A stretch of DNA of 64,000 nt from Marinobacter salexigens. GTDB taxonomy: Bacteria; Pseudomonadota; Gammaproteobacteria; Pseudomonadales; Oleiphilaceae. The stretch's first letter is position 1. The number at the start of each line of letters is the position of its first letter. Positions 27,334-37,718 of this stretch are shown here, piece after piece. The stretch covers positions 861,845-925,844 of the forward strand of contig NZ_JAHKPV010000021.1 of the NCBI RefSeq assembly GCF_018860765.1, given 5' to 3'. The translations under genes and the position numbers were made by a program. The notes below the pieces were generated by a model, which was not told where the DNA came from, searched no databases, and saw only the letters and a program-made list of their open reading frames with translations.

Positions 27334-28053
27334 ATGGTCAGAGCAAAAATGACAATAACGGTGGCGGCATCAAAGCAATCAAGAGCAGGCAGCAGTTCTA
27401 TGCGCGACAAGTACCGCTACATTGGCCCCGTATACGATTTTCTCAGCAACCTTTACAGCGGTAAGAACATCCACCGTTGCAAAACCGCCATGCTGGAGGT
27501 GGAAACAGTGAAGCCCGGCGACCGTATTCTCTTTGCTGGCGTTGGCCATGGCAGAGATGCAATACGCGCGGCGGAACTTGGCGCAGATGTTACGGTTGTT
27601 GATCTATCAGAAACCATGTTGCGGAAGTTCGGCGAAGCCCAAGAAAGTGAAGCACCCCACCTAACCATTCGCCGCATTCACAGCGATATCATGAAGGTGG
27701 ACGAAGCCGGCCAGTATGACATGGTTGTTGCCAATTTCTTCCTGAATGTTTTTGAAGAAGGAATGATGGTGAAAGTTCTGGAACACCTAATCCAACTGGG
27801 TAAAACCGATGCCAGCATTGTTGTGGGTGACTTCTGCTACCCGACCGGCAACCTGTTCTCGCGCGCATTCAAAAAACTGTACTGGTATATGGCCGTGTTC
27901 ACCTTCTGGCTATTTGCTAACAATGCCTTCCACAAAATCTACAACTACCCGGAACACATGCAGCGTCTGGGTCTTGAGATTACAGAGAAAAAGCACTTCA
28001 AATTGATGAACATGGACTGTTACTGGTCCATTCTCGGCCGCAAGCAGGCATAG
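27334..28053 (+). CDS. class I SAM-dependent methyltransferase
   Basis: 239 residues with a Rossmann-type methyltransferase fold. The SAM-binding loop is FAGVGHGRDAIRAAE near residue 70 and VVDLSETML follows near 90. The core resembles UbiE-like enzymes. The C-terminal part is hydrophobic and aromatic (LYWYMAVFTFWLFANN), which suggests contact with a membrane or a lipid substrate. Starts at 27334, 27349 and 27400 are all possible; none has a strong ribosome binding site. The natural domain start is the Met at 27400 (MRDKYRYIG). It is followed at 40 bases by a DUF2156 protein, and the two likely act together. The substrate is unknown. Confidence 0.8.
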   Translation: MVRAKMTITVAASKQSRAGSSSMRDKYRYIGPVYDFLSNLYSGKNIHRCKTAMLEVETVKPGDRILFAGVGHGRDAIRAAELGADVTVVDLSETMLRKFGEAQESEAPHLTIRRIHSDIMKVDEAGQYDMVVANFFLNVFEEGMMVKVLEHLIQLGKTDASIVVGDFCYPTGNLFSRAFKKLYWYMAVFTFWLFANNAFHKIYNYPEHMQRLGLEITEKKHFKLMNMDCYWSILGRKQA

Positions 28054-28093
28054 CCCAGCACCTGCAAAACAATAACAACCGGGGAGAATCACT

Positions 28094-29101
28094 ATGTCAG
28101 ATCAAATTCTTACACTCAACCAAACCTCAGAATTTGAAAACACTGAATTTACCTTCAGTGAAAGAGTGAGTTACCTGAAAAGGTTTGGTAGCCACTCCCA
28201 ATCCTTCTCTACCCTGCAGCCAGACATGCAGTATTTCGACGTGCCCGAAGTGGGTTACGTGGCCTACATGCGTAAGTGGGGTGCGACCATCGTCCTTTCC
28301 GACCCCGTTTGCGCGCCCGAAAATTTCGGCGCTATTCTTGAACTTTTCCAGAAACGGTTTCCCAACGCCTCCTATGTTCAGGTCTCCAAACCCGTTGTCG
28401 ACTTTTTGCACCTGCGTTTCGGACTGTACGGCACGCAATTTGGCAGCGAATCACGAATCGATCTGGATAAATGGTCTCTCAGTGGCAAGAAAAAACAGAT
28501 TCTGCGCACGGCACTAAATCAGGCCGAGAAAAGCGGAATTACCGTTCAGGAACGCTTCAGTGACGACCACACCCGGGAAATTTCAGAAGCCTGGATTCGC
28601 ACCCGGAAATGCAAAAGTAACGAGATACGCTTTCTAATTCGCCCTATGGAAATGGAATATCGGGAGAATGAGCGTCATTTCTACGCGTATCAAGATGGTA
28701 AGGCGGTTGGCTTTATTTACTTTGACCCAGTTTATCGCAACAACGAAATCATCAGCTACGTGCCTAACATTTCCCGCGCAAACGCTGACTTTAAACAAGG
28801 TATTTTTTATACCCTTATGGCCCACGCGATGGATACCTTCAAAGCCGAAGGCGTTCCTTATCTGGATCTGGGTCTTATCCCTCTGTCTCTTGATGCCACC
28901 ACAGAATATCAGGAAAGTAAGCTTTTGAAGCGAATCTTCCACGGCCTCTACAGCAGAGGAAACTTCATTTACAACTTCAAAGGATTGGAATTTACCAAGT
29001 CACGGTTCCGGGGAGACAACTTCAAAACCTACTGCTGTCACAAACGAAGCATACCGGCCTTGGAGTTCCTTGCCATGTTCAAGCTCACACAGGTGCTATG
29101 A
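28094..29101 (+). CDS. DUF2156 (lysyl-phosphatidylglycerol synthase C-terminal-like) protein
   Basis: 335 residues. The sequence fits the tandem acetyltransferase-like fold of DUF2156, seen as the catalytic half of MprF (GSESRIDLDKWSLSGKKKQILRTALNQAEKSGI, then GKAVGFIYFDPVY and YLDLGLIPL). MprF proteins transfer amino acids from tRNA to phosphatidylglycerol, but this one lacks the membrane flippase half and is soluble. Its ribosome binding site GGGGAG is strong. It follows a methyltransferase gene by 40 bases. Function is not established. Its end overlaps the convergent murI end by 6 bases. Confidence 0.8.
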   Translation: MSDQILTLNQTSEFENTEFTFSERVSYLKRFGSHSQSFSTLQPDMQYFDVPEVGYVAYMRKWGATIVLSDPVCAPENFGAILELFQKRFPNASYVQVSKPVVDFLHLRFGLYGTQFGSESRIDLDKWSLSGKKKQILRTALNQAEKSGITVQERFSDDHTREISEAWIRTRKCKSNEIRFLIRPMEMEYRENERHFYAYQDGKAVGFIYFDPVYRNNEIISYVPNISRANADFKQGIFYTLMAHAMDTFKAEGVPYLDLGLIPLSLDATTEYQESKLLKRIFHGLYSRGNFIYNFKGLEFTKSRFRGDNFKTYCCHKRSIPALEFLAMFKLTQVL

Positions 29102-29923
29102 GCTACCCGGCCAGTCCCCGATAACTCGCTCTGGCTGCAGGCTCAACTCAGCCATATAGCGGGCAATACCCTCCGGGGGTTTGCCCGAAAAGATCGCCAC
29201 GGACACAGGCGATGTCCCGTCCCCGTTAATTGCGTCGCCAGTCTTGTTCGCTTGCACTAGAAGCGACGCAACACGGCGGGCAATAGCCTCCCCGGAATCT
29301 ACCCAGAATTTCACTTGAGGCAAACTCAGCTTAAGGCTATCCAGTAAAAGCGGATAGTGGGTACACCCAAGAACCACGGCATCTACATCAGCATCACGTA
29401 GGCGCGCCAGCACACTATTGAGCTCGGTTTGCGGCACGGCCAACCCTCGAACCAAGTCTTCCGCCCACTGTACAAGGCCAGGGTGGCCCAAGCGCTCAAC
29501 TCTACAATGGGGTGCAAACTTCTGAATCAGTTCATCTAGATAGGGTCGACGCACCGTTGCTGGCGTGGCCAGAATACCTATGCGCTGATTTTGCGTGCAG
29601 GCTGCGGCAGGCTTAACCGCTGGCACCACTCCAATAACTGGAACATGTGTTATGGCCCGCAAGTGCGGCAAAGCAACCGTGCTGGCTGTGTTGCATGCAA
29701 CAACAATAGCGTCGCAAGGGTACTGTTCAAGCGCCTTCACAATGAGCCTACAGCAGCGCTCAATCACCACAGATTCAGGCTGACTACCGTAGGGGAAGGC
29801 GGCGTTGTCGGCGAGGTACACAATGGAAGCGTGCGGTAGCCTTTCATGAACACAAGCCGCAACACTCAGCCCGCCAACACCGGAATCGAAAATCAAAACT
29901 CTGGGCGCCTCGTGCTCACTCAA
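29096..29923 (-). CDS. murI: glutamate racemase
   Basis: 275 residues. Interconverts L- and D-glutamate for peptidoglycan synthesis in the cytoplasm. The two catalytic cysteines are in VACNTAST near residue 78 and LGCTHYPLL near 185, each in its conserved context. The N-terminal FDSGVGGLSV is also typical. The ATG overlaps the stop of nudC by four bases (ATGA), so the two genes are coupled. Confidence 0.95.
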   Translation of the reverse strand: MSEHEAPRVLIFDSGVGGLSVAACVHERLPHASIVYLADNAAFPYGSQPESVVIERCCRLIVKALEQYPCDAIVVACNTASTVALPHLRAITHVPVIGVVPAVKPAAACTQNQRIGILATPATVRRPYLDELIQKFAPHCRVERLGHPGLVQWAEDLVRGLAVPQTELNSVLARLRDADVDAVVLGCTHYPLLLDSLKLSLPQVKFWVDSGEAIARRVASLLVQANKTGDAINGDGTSPVSVAIFSGKPPEGIARYMAELSLQPERVIGDWPGSS

Positions 29924-30747
29924 AACTTAATTTCTCTACCGAGAATCGTCTTTTCCATTTCCCGGATCAAACGCCCGGAAATAGTTGTGCTCGGAGGCAC
30001 AGAAGGCCTACTCCCGGGTAGAAACCAGCCAGCGTCCGCCAGCTCATCTTCCTGTAGAACCAAATCGCCACCTGCATAATCGGCGAAAAACCCGGCCATC
30101 AACTGGTGTGGAAACGGCCAAGGCTCAGACGCCCGATATTGAATATTGGTGACGTCAAGGCCGGTTTCTTCTTTCACCTCACGGACAACCGCCGCCTCTA
30201 AGCTCTCACCGGGCTCCACAAAACCTGCAATTAAACTGTAAAAATCCCGTTTAACACGTGACGATTTTGCCAGAAGATAACGATCTTGATTTCTTATAAC
30301 CACGATCACACAAGGAGCCAATCGCGGGTACCAGGGGATATTGCAATGACTGCACCACTTTGCCCGCTCCCGCCGATGAAAGCCTGTTCCACCACCACAA
30401 CGACCACAGAACTGGTGATCCTGAAACCATTGCCACACTTGAAACCCAGTGCTCAACATCGCCGCTGGCACATCGCTGGCCGTTAACAGAGCATCCCGCA
30501 AAGAAACAACATCATAGCCAGTACTTACAGACTCCGACACTTGTGTCACGAAAACCGGGCGGCCATCGGCGCTTCCCAAAGACACAAAGCTCGTATTCTC
30601 CGCATGCTCGGGCATACGTTCTAACGGCTGCAACCAGCCATCATCCGGTTTGAACACACCAGACCCGGACAGCATCAGCACAAGGTCGCCCGGCTCGGGT
30701 GCCTTGGTAGTCCAACCGGGACTCCACTGAACTGTTGTTGTCGTCAT
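29920..30747 (-). CDS. nudC: NAD(+) diphosphatase / NAD-cap decapping Nudix enzyme
   Basis: 275 residues from the ATG at 30747, after GAGGTG. NudC cleaves NAD(H) to NMN and AMP and removes NAD caps from RNA. A four-cysteine zinc site is seen (FCGRCGG and WCSHC, about 105-125). The Nudix box GFVEPGESLEAAVVREVKEE lies near residue 165 with SEPWPFPHQLM after it, the marker of NudC. The TTG at 30774 would add nine residues and is less likely. First gene of the nudC-murI pair. Confidence 0.93.
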   Translation of the reverse strand: MTTTTVQWSPGWTTKAPEPGDLVLMLSGSGVFKPDDGWLQPLERMPEHAENTSFVSLGSADGRPVFVTQVSESVSTGYDVVSLRDALLTASDVPAAMLSTGFQVWQWFQDHQFCGRCGGGTGFHRRERAKWCSHCNIPWYPRLAPCVIVVIRNQDRYLLAKSSRVKRDFYSLIAGFVEPGESLEAAVVREVKEETGLDVTNIQYRASEPWPFPHQLMAGFFADYAGGDLVLQEDELADAGWFLPGSRPSVPPSTTISGRLIREMEKTILGREIKF

Positions 30748-30903
30748 GGCTTTCGCACCTCTATTAATAAGCAAGCCTTAGTGATAAACAGGCCGAACAG
30801 GAATGTATCATAGTGTCGCAAGCTTCAAGAATGACACAGTAGCTTTCCGGTCTTCCCTCAACCAAGTAAACTTGGCGCCTGATTTTCATCGGAGCGACAT
30901 TTT

Positions 30904-33372
30904 ATGCGTCTTTACCAGGGTATTCGAAGCCTGATTCTGACTTTTTTCCGGAAAATACTGTTTTTGTGGGTCCGGACGGATGTCAGCGGAAACAGCGTTG
31001 ATGCTCTCGGATTGTCCTCCGAAATACCGGTTTGTTACGTGCTTCAATACAGTTCGTTATCGAGCCGACTGGTGCTCGAGCAAGAGGTAGTCCGGGCACA
31101 GCTGCCGGGAGCCGCCACATCGCTACCGGTTAAAAACGGCCCCTCCCACTCGTTCTTCTTTCTCTACCGCCGCATTGGCCGATCGTTCCGTAAACGCCAA
31201 ACACCGGTGCCCACCTCGGAGTTTCAGGCGCTCGTGCGGTACGGCCTCGAGAACCCTGAGCAAGATGTCCAGATTGTTCCCGTATCTCTGTTCTGGGGAC
31301 GTTCGCCAGACAAAGAGAAGTCGCTAGTCAAACTGCTGCTTTCGGATACTTGGTCTGTCGCCGGCAGATTGCAGAAGTTTCTGATTATTCTAATGCACGG
31401 TCGCAATACATACGTGCAGTTCAACAAGCCTTTTTCCCTGAAACAGGTAATTGAGGAGCACCGCCATAGTGAAGAGCGCGCTAACCGTAAGCTTGCACGC
31501 ATTTTGCGAACCCACTTTCGTAAGGTGCGGCAAGCAGTTTTGGGCCCGGATTTATCTCATCGCAGAACGCTTGTATCTGGCCTGCTACGAACTCAGGCAG
31601 TAAAAGAAGCCATAAGAGAAACCGCAGCCAAAGAAGGCATAGCGCCGGAAAAGGTCCGTGCCCGCGCATACAAATACGCAGATGAAATTGCTGCCAATAT
31701 GTCAGTTGTTACCATCCGCGTGTTTGAAAAGCTGCTCTCTTGGTTATGGAACCGAATATACAATGGCGTTTCCGTCAACAATATACGCGTCGTAACGGAA
31801 TCCGCGCAAAACAGCGCCGTCGTTTATGTGCCCTGCCACCGCTCTCACATCGATTATTTGCTGTTGTCTTACGTGCTCTATAAAAACGGCCTAATGCCGC
31901 CACATATTGCTGCGGGCATCAACCTGAACATGCCCATCGTAGGCCCCATCCTCCGCAGGGGCGGTGCTTTTTTTATGCGCCGCAGTTTTCGCGACAACCC
32001 GCTGTACGCCACAGTATTTAACGAATACATGCACGTTATGTTTTCCCGTGGTTACTCTGTGGAATATTTCGTGGAAGGTGGCCGCAGCCGCACCGGGCGC
32101 ATGCTGCAACCGCGCCCAGGCATGCTCTCCATGACTGTGCGCAGTTTTCTCCGTGATCACCGCAAGCCGATTGTGTTTGTTCCTGTCTACGTAGGCTACG
32201 AAAAGGTGATGGAGGGGCGCTCCTATCTTGGCGAACTTAGAGGCAAGAAAAAGCAGAAAGAAAGCGTGTTTGGGCTGGCCAAAACAGCGCGCAAATTAAC
32301 GAACTCCTTCGGACGGGTTTCCGTGAATTTTGGTGAAGCCATTCACCTATCCGACGTTCTGGACGATGTCCGCAGCAGTTGGCGGGATGAGGCCTATGAT
32401 TCCCAATACCGGCCCGAGTGGCTGAGCGACGCGGTATCTGAGTTATCAGTGCGGGTTGCCTCCAACATTAATGCCTCTGTTGCTGTTAACCCCATTGGCG
32501 TGATCGCAACCGTATTGCTAGGCACCGAGAGACTGGCCATGGATGAGGGCCAGCTTGAGCGCTTAGCAGATCAATATGCAGCCCTTCTTAAAGCGTTCCC
32601 TTACGCTGAAACTGTCACCCTACCGGAAGGCTGCGGCAAAGACTGGGTAGCTTACTGTGAGTCCATGGGGCTGGTTTCGCGCCAACCACAGAAACTTGGC
32701 GACATCATAGAGCTGGAAGGCAGCAATGCCATTCTAATGACTTACTACCGTAATAATATCCAGCATCTTTTTGCCCTCCCCGCCTTGGTGGCCAGTCTGT
32801 TCGAGAACAAAAACTCTTTGGCACGGGAAAGAATCGTTTATCTTGCCAGCGTAGCCTATCCCTATGTCCAGTCTGAACTGTTCCTGAAGTATGACGACGA
32901 CGAGGCTGAAACAGTGATCAATCAGTGGATTGATGTGCTGGTCGATCAGGGCTTACTTTTGGCTCTGGATAACGAACGCATTGCGCGCCCGGATGAAGGC
33001 ACCGAAGCCATGCTGCGCCTGAGAGTGCTTTCCCGATTCATTATTCAGATGGTGGAGCGTTATCACATTGCTCTGGGCATACTCCGTAAATACGGTACGG
33101 GCAAGATCACTGCGGCTGAACTGGAAGAGCAAAGCACCTTGCTAGCAGAGCGCATGTCTATACTGTTTGGGCTGAATGCACCCGAGTTTTTCGATAAAAG
33201 CCTGTTCCGTAACTTTATCGCAAACATGCAGAAAAACGGCGTTCTCACTACCGACGATAACGGGCTACTCTGCTACGGAGAGGGGCTGGATGAGGTGGCG
33301 GACGATGCCAGACTGGTGTTAAGCGTGGAGAAGCGCCAAGCTATTCAGCAAGTTACTATGCTAGGCGTCTAA
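30904..33372 (+). CDS. plsB: glycerol-3-phosphate acyltransferase
   Basis: 822 residues, close to E. coli PlsB (about 807). It transfers the acyl group from acyl-CoA or acyl-ACP to sn-glycerol 3-phosphate at the inner membrane, the first step of phospholipid synthesis. The acyltransferase motifs are CHRSHIDYLLLSY (HX4D, near residue 305), RGGAFFMRRSF, VEGGRSRTGR near 395 and VFVPVYVGYEKVMEG near 420. GGAG lies 8 bases before the ATG. It competes with the wax-ester branch for acyl-CoA. Confidence 0.95.
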   Translation: MRLYQGIRSLILTFFRKILFLWVRTDVSGNSVDALGLSSEIPVCYVLQYSSLSSRLVLEQEVVRAQLPGAATSLPVKNGPSHSFFFLYRRIGRSFRKRQTPVPTSEFQALVRYGLENPEQDVQIVPVSLFWGRSPDKEKSLVKLLLSDTWSVAGRLQKFLIILMHGRNTYVQFNKPFSLKQVIEEHRHSEERANRKLARILRTHFRKVRQAVLGPDLSHRRTLVSGLLRTQAVKEAIRETAAKEGIAPEKVRARAYKYADEIAANMSVVTIRVFEKLLSWLWNRIYNGVSVNNIRVVTESAQNSAVVYVPCHRSHIDYLLLSYVLYKNGLMPPHIAAGINLNMPIVGPILRRGGAFFMRRSFRDNPLYATVFNEYMHVMFSRGYSVEYFVEGGRSRTGRMLQPRPGMLSMTVRSFLRDHRKPIVFVPVYVGYEKVMEGRSYLGELRGKKKQKESVFGLAKTARKLTNSFGRVSVNFGEAIHLSDVLDDVRSSWRDEAYDSQYRPEWLSDAVSELSVRVASNINASVAVNPIGVIATVLLGTERLAMDEGQLERLADQYAALLKAFPYAETVTLPEGCGKDWVAYCESMGLVSRQPQKLGDIIELEGSNAILMTYYRNNIQHLFALPALVASLFENKNSLARERIVYLASVAYPYVQSELFLKYDDDEAETVINQWIDVLVDQGLLLALDNERIARPDEGTEAMLRLRVLSRFIIQMVERYHIALGILRKYGTGKITAAELEEQSTLLAERMSILFGLNAPEFFDKSLFRNFIANMQKNGVLTTDDNGLLCYGEGLDEVADDARLVLSVEKRQAIQQVTMLGV

Positions 33373-33390
33373 ACCAAGGGCCTGTGTTAG

Positions 33391-33410
33391 GCGCCTTACA
33401 GGCAAGGCGC
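33391..33410. terminator. hairpin between convergent plsB and rsmJ
   Basis: Seven-base stem (GCGCCTT at 33391-33397 with AAGGCGC at 33404-33410) and a six-base loop, between the plsB stop and the rsmJ stop. No T-run follows on either strand, so it may only protect message ends. Confidence 0.35.
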
Positions 33411-34261
33411 TAGCGTGAAGGCAACGCGCAGATTGGGTAGATATCGTAGCGGCTGCTCTTACCTTCTACCCGGGCGCCGGGCTCAGGTCCAGATATAGCC
33501 GGAGCCTTGCGCGGACGCTTTACCACTACGCGGTACTTGGCGACAGCTAAGGCTGCCTCCAGCAACACCGGCGAATCATCATCGTCGCCCACCAGAGTTC
33601 GAAAAACCTGCATTTCCTTCTTGACCAGCGCCGATTTGTCCCTGTGAGGAAACATAGGGTCAAGGTAGACCACATCGGTTGCATCAGAAACCTCTGCCCC
33701 CTCTTCCCAGGCATTAGTCAGCCAATCGATACTGCTACCTTCGTGGAGCGTCATCCGGGCGACGATCGGGGCGCAATCGACATTCAACGCTGCGCGAGCC
33801 AGCCCATCCGCCAGTAAAGCGTGAATCACAGGATTGCGCTCAAACATTGTGACCCGACAGCCAAGCCCAGCTAGTACAAACGCATCTTGTCCCAAGCCTG
33901 CAGTGGCATCCAGAACATGCAAGTCTGCCTTTGTCTTCTGCAAGCCCACGGCGCGCGCCACCAACTGACCAGCGCCGCCACCGTGCTCACGTCGGTAACC
34001 CATTTTGCCGGTTACAAATTCCGCCCTCACCGGGCCAGGAGCACCTTTACCGGCCACCTGAAGAGACAAACCGTTTTCATCCAGAAACAGCAGAGCATCT
34101 GCATGTCGCACATCTTTCGGATGCACTACGCCAAGGTAAGGTAAGGAAAGTTCGACACCTAGAGCCATGGCCTGATGTTCGTCACCAAGATGGCTTCTGG
34201 CTATTGCCAGTGGGATGCTTTTATCTTTGGAGGACGCCCTTGCGCCATTGGAGCGAGGCAT
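33410..34261 (-). CDS. rsmJ: 16S rRNA m2G1516 methyltransferase
   Basis: 283 residues. RsmJ (formerly YhiQ, DUF548) methylates guanine 1516 of 16S rRNA. Characteristic stretches are [19 protein letters not shown] near residue 120 (SAM loop), [19 protein letters not shown], and [20 protein letters not shown] near 200. The ATG at 34261 overlaps the stop of the upstream gene (TAATG), which supports this start. The first 30 residues are less conserved. An internal ATG downstream (residue 32) is possible. Confidence 0.92.
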   Translation of the reverse strand: MPRSNGARASSKDKSIPLAIARSHLGDEHQAMALGVELSLPYLGVVHPKDVRHADALLFLDENGLSLQVAGKGAPGPVRAEFVTGKMGYRREHGGGAGQLVARAVGLQKTKADLHVLDATAGLGQDAFVLAGLGCRVTMFERNPVIHALLADGLARAALNVDCAPIVARMTLHEGSSIDWLTNAWEEGAEVSDATDVVYLDPMFPHRDKSALVKKEMQVFRTLVGDDDDSPVLLEAALAVAKYRVVVKRPRKAPAISGPEPGARVEGKSSRYDIYPICALPSR

Positions 34262-34620
34262 TAAATCAGGATATCGATTCCGGCGAGCGTCGAGCCATCA
34301 GAGTTCTGCCCGGCAGCAGCTACACTGGCAAAGGTCGACAAGGCGCGGGCTGCGGGTAGAGGAACTTCATCCGCACGAAAGCGTTCCAGACGCACATCTT
34401 CAGCCGCTCGACGGGCTTCTACACGACGCTCAGGGCTGTCACTGACATTCCGCTCTGACGCGGGCTGGCTAGGGCCGTCTGCTAAATCACGGCGGGCCGC
34501 GTCGGCGGTTTTCTCGGGGGCTGACGCAGGGGAACGGGCAACATCACCGCGCTCACGCACGGGGCTGTTAGTCCCTGACTGATAGGAAAGTGTATTGCCT
34601 GAGTTGATACCACCAATCAT
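34261..34620 (-). CDS. hypothetical disordered protein between tsaB and rsmJ
   Basis: 119 residues. The middle is low-complexity and charged (Arg, Glu, Ala, Asp, Pro, Ser), most likely disordered, with a hydrophobic C-terminus ([19 protein letters not shown]). I do not recognise a family. Its stop overlaps the rsmJ start by one base. The ATG at 34620 is more likely than a TTG at 34626, although neither has a clear ribosome binding site. The position resembles that of a hypothetical gene between tsaB and rsmJ in Pseudomonas, as I recall. Confidence 0.6.
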   Translation of the reverse strand: MIGGINSGNTLSYQSGTNSPVRERGDVARSPASAPEKTADAARRDLADGPSQPASERNVSDSPERRVEARRAAEDVRLERFRADEVPLPAARALSTFASVAAAGQNSDGSTLAGIDILI

Positions 34621-34697
34621 CGTCAAAGCACCATGGGCTTCAGAGAAATAAACGCGATTAGCTGAAGTATGGAAGAAGTCCGCACGGATTAAAAGCC

Positions 34698-35396
34698 TTA
34701 CTCACGCCCCGGCAGCTTCTTCCAGGTAACTTCGTCTCGAATATAGACCGGTTGGGCTTGCTCCGCTGGTACAGCTAAGCCCTGATGGAACTTAGCAACA
34801 GCCAGACGTGCTACCCATCCAGCCCGAGGAATAATGGTTTCATCCACCGAGTTGATTCGGCCCGAAACGTCGGTCGGCATGGTTTCGTAGAAAGCCCAAC
34901 CATGACCTGCGCCAGCCCACTGTGTGGCCTCATGTTCTAGCGTAACCCGCGATGGCGCACAGACCCGCTCTTCACCGATGAGCTCCGGTATGCCCGAGCT
35001 ATTTCGGAAGCATCCCCAGTACAGCTCACTCATGCGGGCATCGAAAGCGACAGCAATGCCTTCACCTTCCTTTACCTGCAAGACTTCAATGGCACCCAAA
35101 GCCACAGTTTCCAGAGAGGAAACAGGGACAACGGGAAGATCAAGACCCCATGCCAAACCTTGAACCACACCGGTAGCGATGCGAACACCGGTAAAAGACC
35201 CCGGGCCACGGGCAAACGCCAGCGCGTCAAGGTCGTTAGGTTTGAGTGCTTGTTCCGCCAACAACTCGCGCAACATCGGCATTAAGAGGCGGGTGTGGCC
35301 TCTAGGCGCAATTTCAAACTTCTCAAAAACCTCTCCATCAACAAAAAGGGCTGCAGAGCAGCCCTCTGAGGAGGTGTCCAGTGCCAAAAGTTTCAC
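34698..35396 (-). CDS. tsaB: tRNA N6-threonylcarbamoyladenosine synthesis protein TsaB
   Basis: 232 residues with an ASKHA ATPase-like fold. TsaB partners TsaD and TsaE in adding threonylcarbamoyl to A37 of ANN-decoding tRNAs. Typical stretches: LLALDTSSEGCSAALF at the N-terminus, FARGPGSFTGVRIATGVVQGLAWG near residue 65 and VPVSSLETVALGA near 100. It is a non-catalytic scaffold that binds TsaD. It lies 33 bases after adk and before a small hypothetical gene. Confidence 0.94.
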   Translation of the reverse strand: MKLLALDTSSEGCSAALFVDGEVFEKFEIAPRGHTRLLMPMLRELLAEQALKPNDLDALAFARGPGSFTGVRIATGVVQGLAWGLDLPVVPVSSLETVALGAIEVLQVKEGEGIAVAFDARMSELYWGCFRNSSGIPELIGEERVCAPSRVTLEHEATQWAGAGHGWAFYETMPTDVSGRINSVDETIIPRAGWVARLAVAKFHQGLAVPAEQAQPVYIRDEVTWKKLPGRE

Positions 35397-35429
35397 AGGC
35401 GTGAAAGGCCTCGATAAAAAGTCAGTGAA

Positions 35430-36104
<675 letters not shown>

Positions 36105-36282
36105 TCATTATCGTTTGAAAAGTTGTGGCAAAAACTTATGCCTTTGCGACAACCTCTCCTGCCGGAACAGGTGTTAGCCAGATTTGGCGATGGCGCATTA
36201 TACGAAGTCAGGCACTCCAGAGAAAGTCGACCTCCGTATCATCTTTATAAAACGGGACACAACCAATCTTCAAAGACCGCCG

Positions 36283-37677
36283 TTAGGTGATAAGTGACGA
36301 TGCTAGTACGTCCAGCTCCGGTGCAACCTTATCAATCTCGTCAATCATTTCATTCGCGATGGCAGGCTCCAATTGCAGCCCATGCAGTAGCGCCGGAATA
36401 TCATCGGCATTAAACTCGTCGCCTATGTTCCGCTCCTTTAAAAGCGCATTCGCTAGCTGAACCATCATCACGTAGTTTTCATGCTCACCTTGGTAACCCA
36501 GCTGCTGATGCACACCCGCTGCTTTGACCACAGGGTCCGGCAACTCCCAAAGACGGTGCAGGATTCCACCAATAGCGCCGTGGCCTACGGCGATAATTTC
36601 CTGTTCGCTTCCCTGCCCGAATACCTGCTGCTCCAACGATTGCATGCTGGTCTCGAGGTTAGCCTCTCTAAGCCTGTTGAGTTCTTTAAACTCTGCCGGG
36701 AACAAATGGCCCACCAACAGCAACCCAAAGTTGTGCAATAAGCCACATAGATAGGCCAAACCTTTGTCTGCACCGCAGCGGGGCGCCAACCACTGGCACA
36801 GGAAAGCGCAGTAAAGCGAGTGACGCCAAAAATTATCCATGCCTAGAATGCCTGCTCTTGGCACGTCAAAGGCACGAACCGAGGCTATCCCCATTGCAAT
36901 GTGGGCAACACGATCAAAGCCCAAAACACGGGTTACCGCTTCCTGAACAGAGGTGATTTGACCAGGGTAGTTGAATAGGGCCGAGCGCGCATAGCGCATC
37001 ACCTGCGCGGTTAGGCTGGGGTCGAATTCGATAAGCTCTGCCAATTCCCGCGCAGTCGCCTCAGTGTTGGAGGTTAGGCGCAAAATGCGTAACGCCAGTG
37101 CTGGCATGGGCGGCAGCCGGTACAGCTTTTTCAGTTTGATAGCGACTTCTGCCAGCGTCAGTGCTTCCCGGGCGTCATCACTGTCCGGGCCGCGAATCGC
37201 CAGATGCCCCTCCCGGGAGCCAACCATTGCAAGGCGCAGTGAACGCCCGTCCAGCTCCACCAGAGAGTGGTCTGTACCACTGGAAAAAAGAACACGCTCT
37301 GATCTGGTAATACCTTCATCGACAAGCACCGGCAAGTCATACGCATTGCCAATTGGCGGCGTAAACCCACGATCACAATCACTGAACAAACGAAAGGCCT
37401 GCTGTTCGGTAAGGGGTTGCAGATGGCGCCCTGTCATTTGCCAGAGCGCTTCTGTATCGAGCGCACTGTCAACCCTGTGAACAACCATCACAATGCCACC
37501 GATGTCGATCAGCAGCGTCGCTTTGATGACGTCCTGGCGGGATTGACCAAGAGCAGACACCGCCTCGTCAAGGTTGGCGGCCCTATCGATTGGCAGCTCC
37601 TGATAAGCTATACCCTGTTTGTTAAAAAACCGCTCCAGTCGCGCTGCGAGAGCCAAACGAATACTCCTGTTATCCAT
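36283..37677 (-). CDS. YbaK-like deacylase domain fused to HDOD domain
   Basis: 464 residues. Residues about 10-160 match the YbaK/ProXp aminoacyl-tRNA deacylase fold (SRQDVIKATLLID with the conserved lysine, FTPPIGNAYDLPVLVDEG, VLFSSGTDHSLVELDG). Residues about 190-420 form an HDOD domain (LPPMPALALRILRL, AYLCGLLHNFGLLLVGHLFP). HDOD domains lack HD-GYP phosphodiesterase residues and act in protein interaction. No signal or membrane segment. Combined proteins of this type exist in gammaproteobacteria, but what the deacylase half does is unknown. It follows ppc by 41 bases on the same strand. Confidence 0.8.
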   Translation of the reverse strand: MDNRSIRLALAARLERFFNKQGIAYQELPIDRAANLDEAVSALGQSRQDVIKATLLIDIGGIVMVVHRVDSALDTEALWQMTGRHLQPLTEQQAFRLFSDCDRGFTPPIGNAYDLPVLVDEGITRSERVLFSSGTDHSLVELDGRSLRLAMVGSREGHLAIRGPDSDDAREALTLAEVAIKLKKLYRLPPMPALALRILRLTSNTEATARELAELIEFDPSLTAQVMRYARSALFNYPGQITSVQEAVTRVLGFDRVAHIAMGIASVRAFDVPRAGILGMDNFWRHSLYCAFLCQWLAPRCGADKGLAYLCGLLHNFGLLLVGHLFPAEFKELNRLREANLETSMQSLEQQVFGQGSEQEIIAVGHGAIGGILHRLWELPDPVVKAAGVHQQLGYQGEHENYVMMVQLANALLKERNIGDEFNADDIPALLHGLQLEPAIANEMIDEIDKVAPELDVLASSLIT

Positions 37678-37718
37678 GGCTGGGGCATTCTGAGCCCCGC
37701 TGTCCGTTCCCGGTGGTG

